Of a stretch of DNA of 33,817 bases, positions 33,218-33,817 are shown piece by piece. The translations under genes and the position numbers were made by a program. The notes beneath the pieces are model-generated. The model had not been told where the DNA came from, did no database searches, and saw only the letters and a list, made by a program, of their open reading frames with translations. The stretch's first letter is position 1; every line of letters begins with the position of its first letter. Source of the stretch: Gammaproteobacteria bacterium (lineage in GTDB: Bacteria; Pseudomonadota; Gammaproteobacteria; GCA-001735895); contig JABHSO010000090.1 in assembly GCA_018669845.1 (NCBI GenBank), forward strand, positions 1 to 33,817, read 5' to 3'.

Positions 33218-33817
33218 ATGATTCATTTTGATTTTGAATTTTTGCTGGTATTAACTGTGCTTGTGAGTGGTATCATCTGGCTGGTTGATAGCATGTTCTT
33301 TGCCAGTAAAAGAAAACAGGTGTCCAGTGGGAAATCGACCCATGACCCGATTCTTGTTGAATATGCCAAATCTTTTTTCCCTGTTTTATTTGCAGTGATG
33401 ATCTTACGCTCATTTCTGTATGAGCCTTTTCGCATACCTTCGGGTTCAATGATGCCGACTTTACTGGTGGGAGATTTTATCCTGGTGAATAAATATCAAT
33501 ATGGTGTGCGTTTACCCATTATTCATAACCAGTTAACAGAAGGTGAAGGGGTTAAACGTGGCGATGTTGCTGTTTTCAGATTTCCCGATGATGAAAAGCT
33601 GGATTTTATTAAAAGAGTTATTGGATTACCGGGTGATCATGTAAGTTATTATAATCGTCGACTTATGGTTAATGATAAAGCCTTACCCATTGAGTTTCAG
33701 GAAACTTATGCAGGACAGGGAACAACCTCCGATAATATGAAAGGTGGTGAAATTTTCATTGAACAACTGGGTGATATTAAACACACGATGATGACTGATG
33801 CTAATGTGAAATTTAGT
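33218..33817 (+). CDS. lepB: Signal peptidase I (LepB), N-terminal part, gene runs off the window
   Basis: Inner-membrane protease that removes Sec and Tat signal peptides. 200 codons are visible, open to the last base, so the C-terminus is missing. Two membrane segments (about 9-28 and 52-68) precede the catalytic domain. Box B has the nucleophile Ser77 in IPSGSMMPTLLVGD, and the general-base Lys132 lies in DFIKRVIGLPGD; both catalytic residues are intact. A start at ATG 33218 agrees with the family N-terminus (MIHFDFEFLLVL) and sits 41 bp after lepA, the conserved lepA-lepB arrangement. Confidence 0.96.
   Translation, partial: MIHFDFEFLLVLTVLVSGIIWLVDSMFFASKRKQVSSGKSTHDPILVEYAKSFFPVLFAVMILRSFLYEPFRIPSGSMMPTLLVGDFILVNKYQYGVRLPIIHNQLTEGEGVKRGDVAVFRFPDDEKLDFIKRVIGLPGDHVSYYNRRLMVNDKALPIEFQETYAGQGTTSDNMKGGEIFIEQLGDIKHTMMTDANVKFS

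Overview
The window looks like an AT-rich gammaproteobacterial chromosome segment. The strongest sign is the right-hand gene order: nadB divergent from rpoE-rseA-rseB-rseC-mucD, then a small glutaredoxin-like gene, lepA and lepB. This is the classic gammaproteobacterial sigma-E neighbourhood. Multiheme and diheme c-type cytochromes, a di-heme peroxidase, an iron(III)-type ABC transporter and a GltD/DsrL-like iron-sulfur flavoprotein suggest a respiratory, possibly chemolithotrophic, free-living organism. That last point is inference, and the species cannot be named from this sequence. No tRNA, rRNA, CRISPR array, prophage or intact insertion sequence was seen.

Left part (1-8309): the 3' end of a fused two-domain FbpB-type permease and its FbpC ATPase. 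Tail-to-tail with them is a three-gene minus-strand operon: an ABC_sub_bind-type periplasmic binding protein, a membrane sensor with both GGDEF and EAL domains, and a Tat-exported binding protein of another family. No permease or ATPase accompanies the two binding proteins, so a ligand-sensing c-di-GMP module is the most interesting reading.

Middle part (8310-15200): a DAHP synthase; a minus-strand pair of a NapC/NirT-type tetraheme cytochrome and an exported ankyrin-repeat protein; a divergent diheme cytochrome c; adenylate kinase; and an isolated NAD(P)H-dependent iron-sulfur flavoprotein.

Second signalling part (15201-24429): two more operons centred on GGDEF-EAL proteins. In one, a di-heme peroxidase gene overlaps a DAHL-PAS-GGDEF-EAL-CZB sensor gene, followed by a LysE-family exporter and YjbQ. 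In the other, a CheY-like receiver and a CheC-like phosphatase precede a soluble PAS-PAS-GGDEF-EAL protein. A DUF3530-type hydrolase lies between them. So three complete dual-domain c-di-GMP enzymes sit within about 20 kb, each with a different partner.

Right part (24538-33817): nadB, the sigma-E/envelope stress operon, then lepA and the beginning of lepB, which runs off the window. Three spacers of this cluster are structured: competing inverted repeats between rpoE and rseA, a roughly 159-bp imperfect palindrome with a 4-bp target duplication between rseC and mucD, and a CACGAAG-type inverted-repeat element between the glutaredoxin gene and lepA. A related copy of the last element lies after yjbQ.
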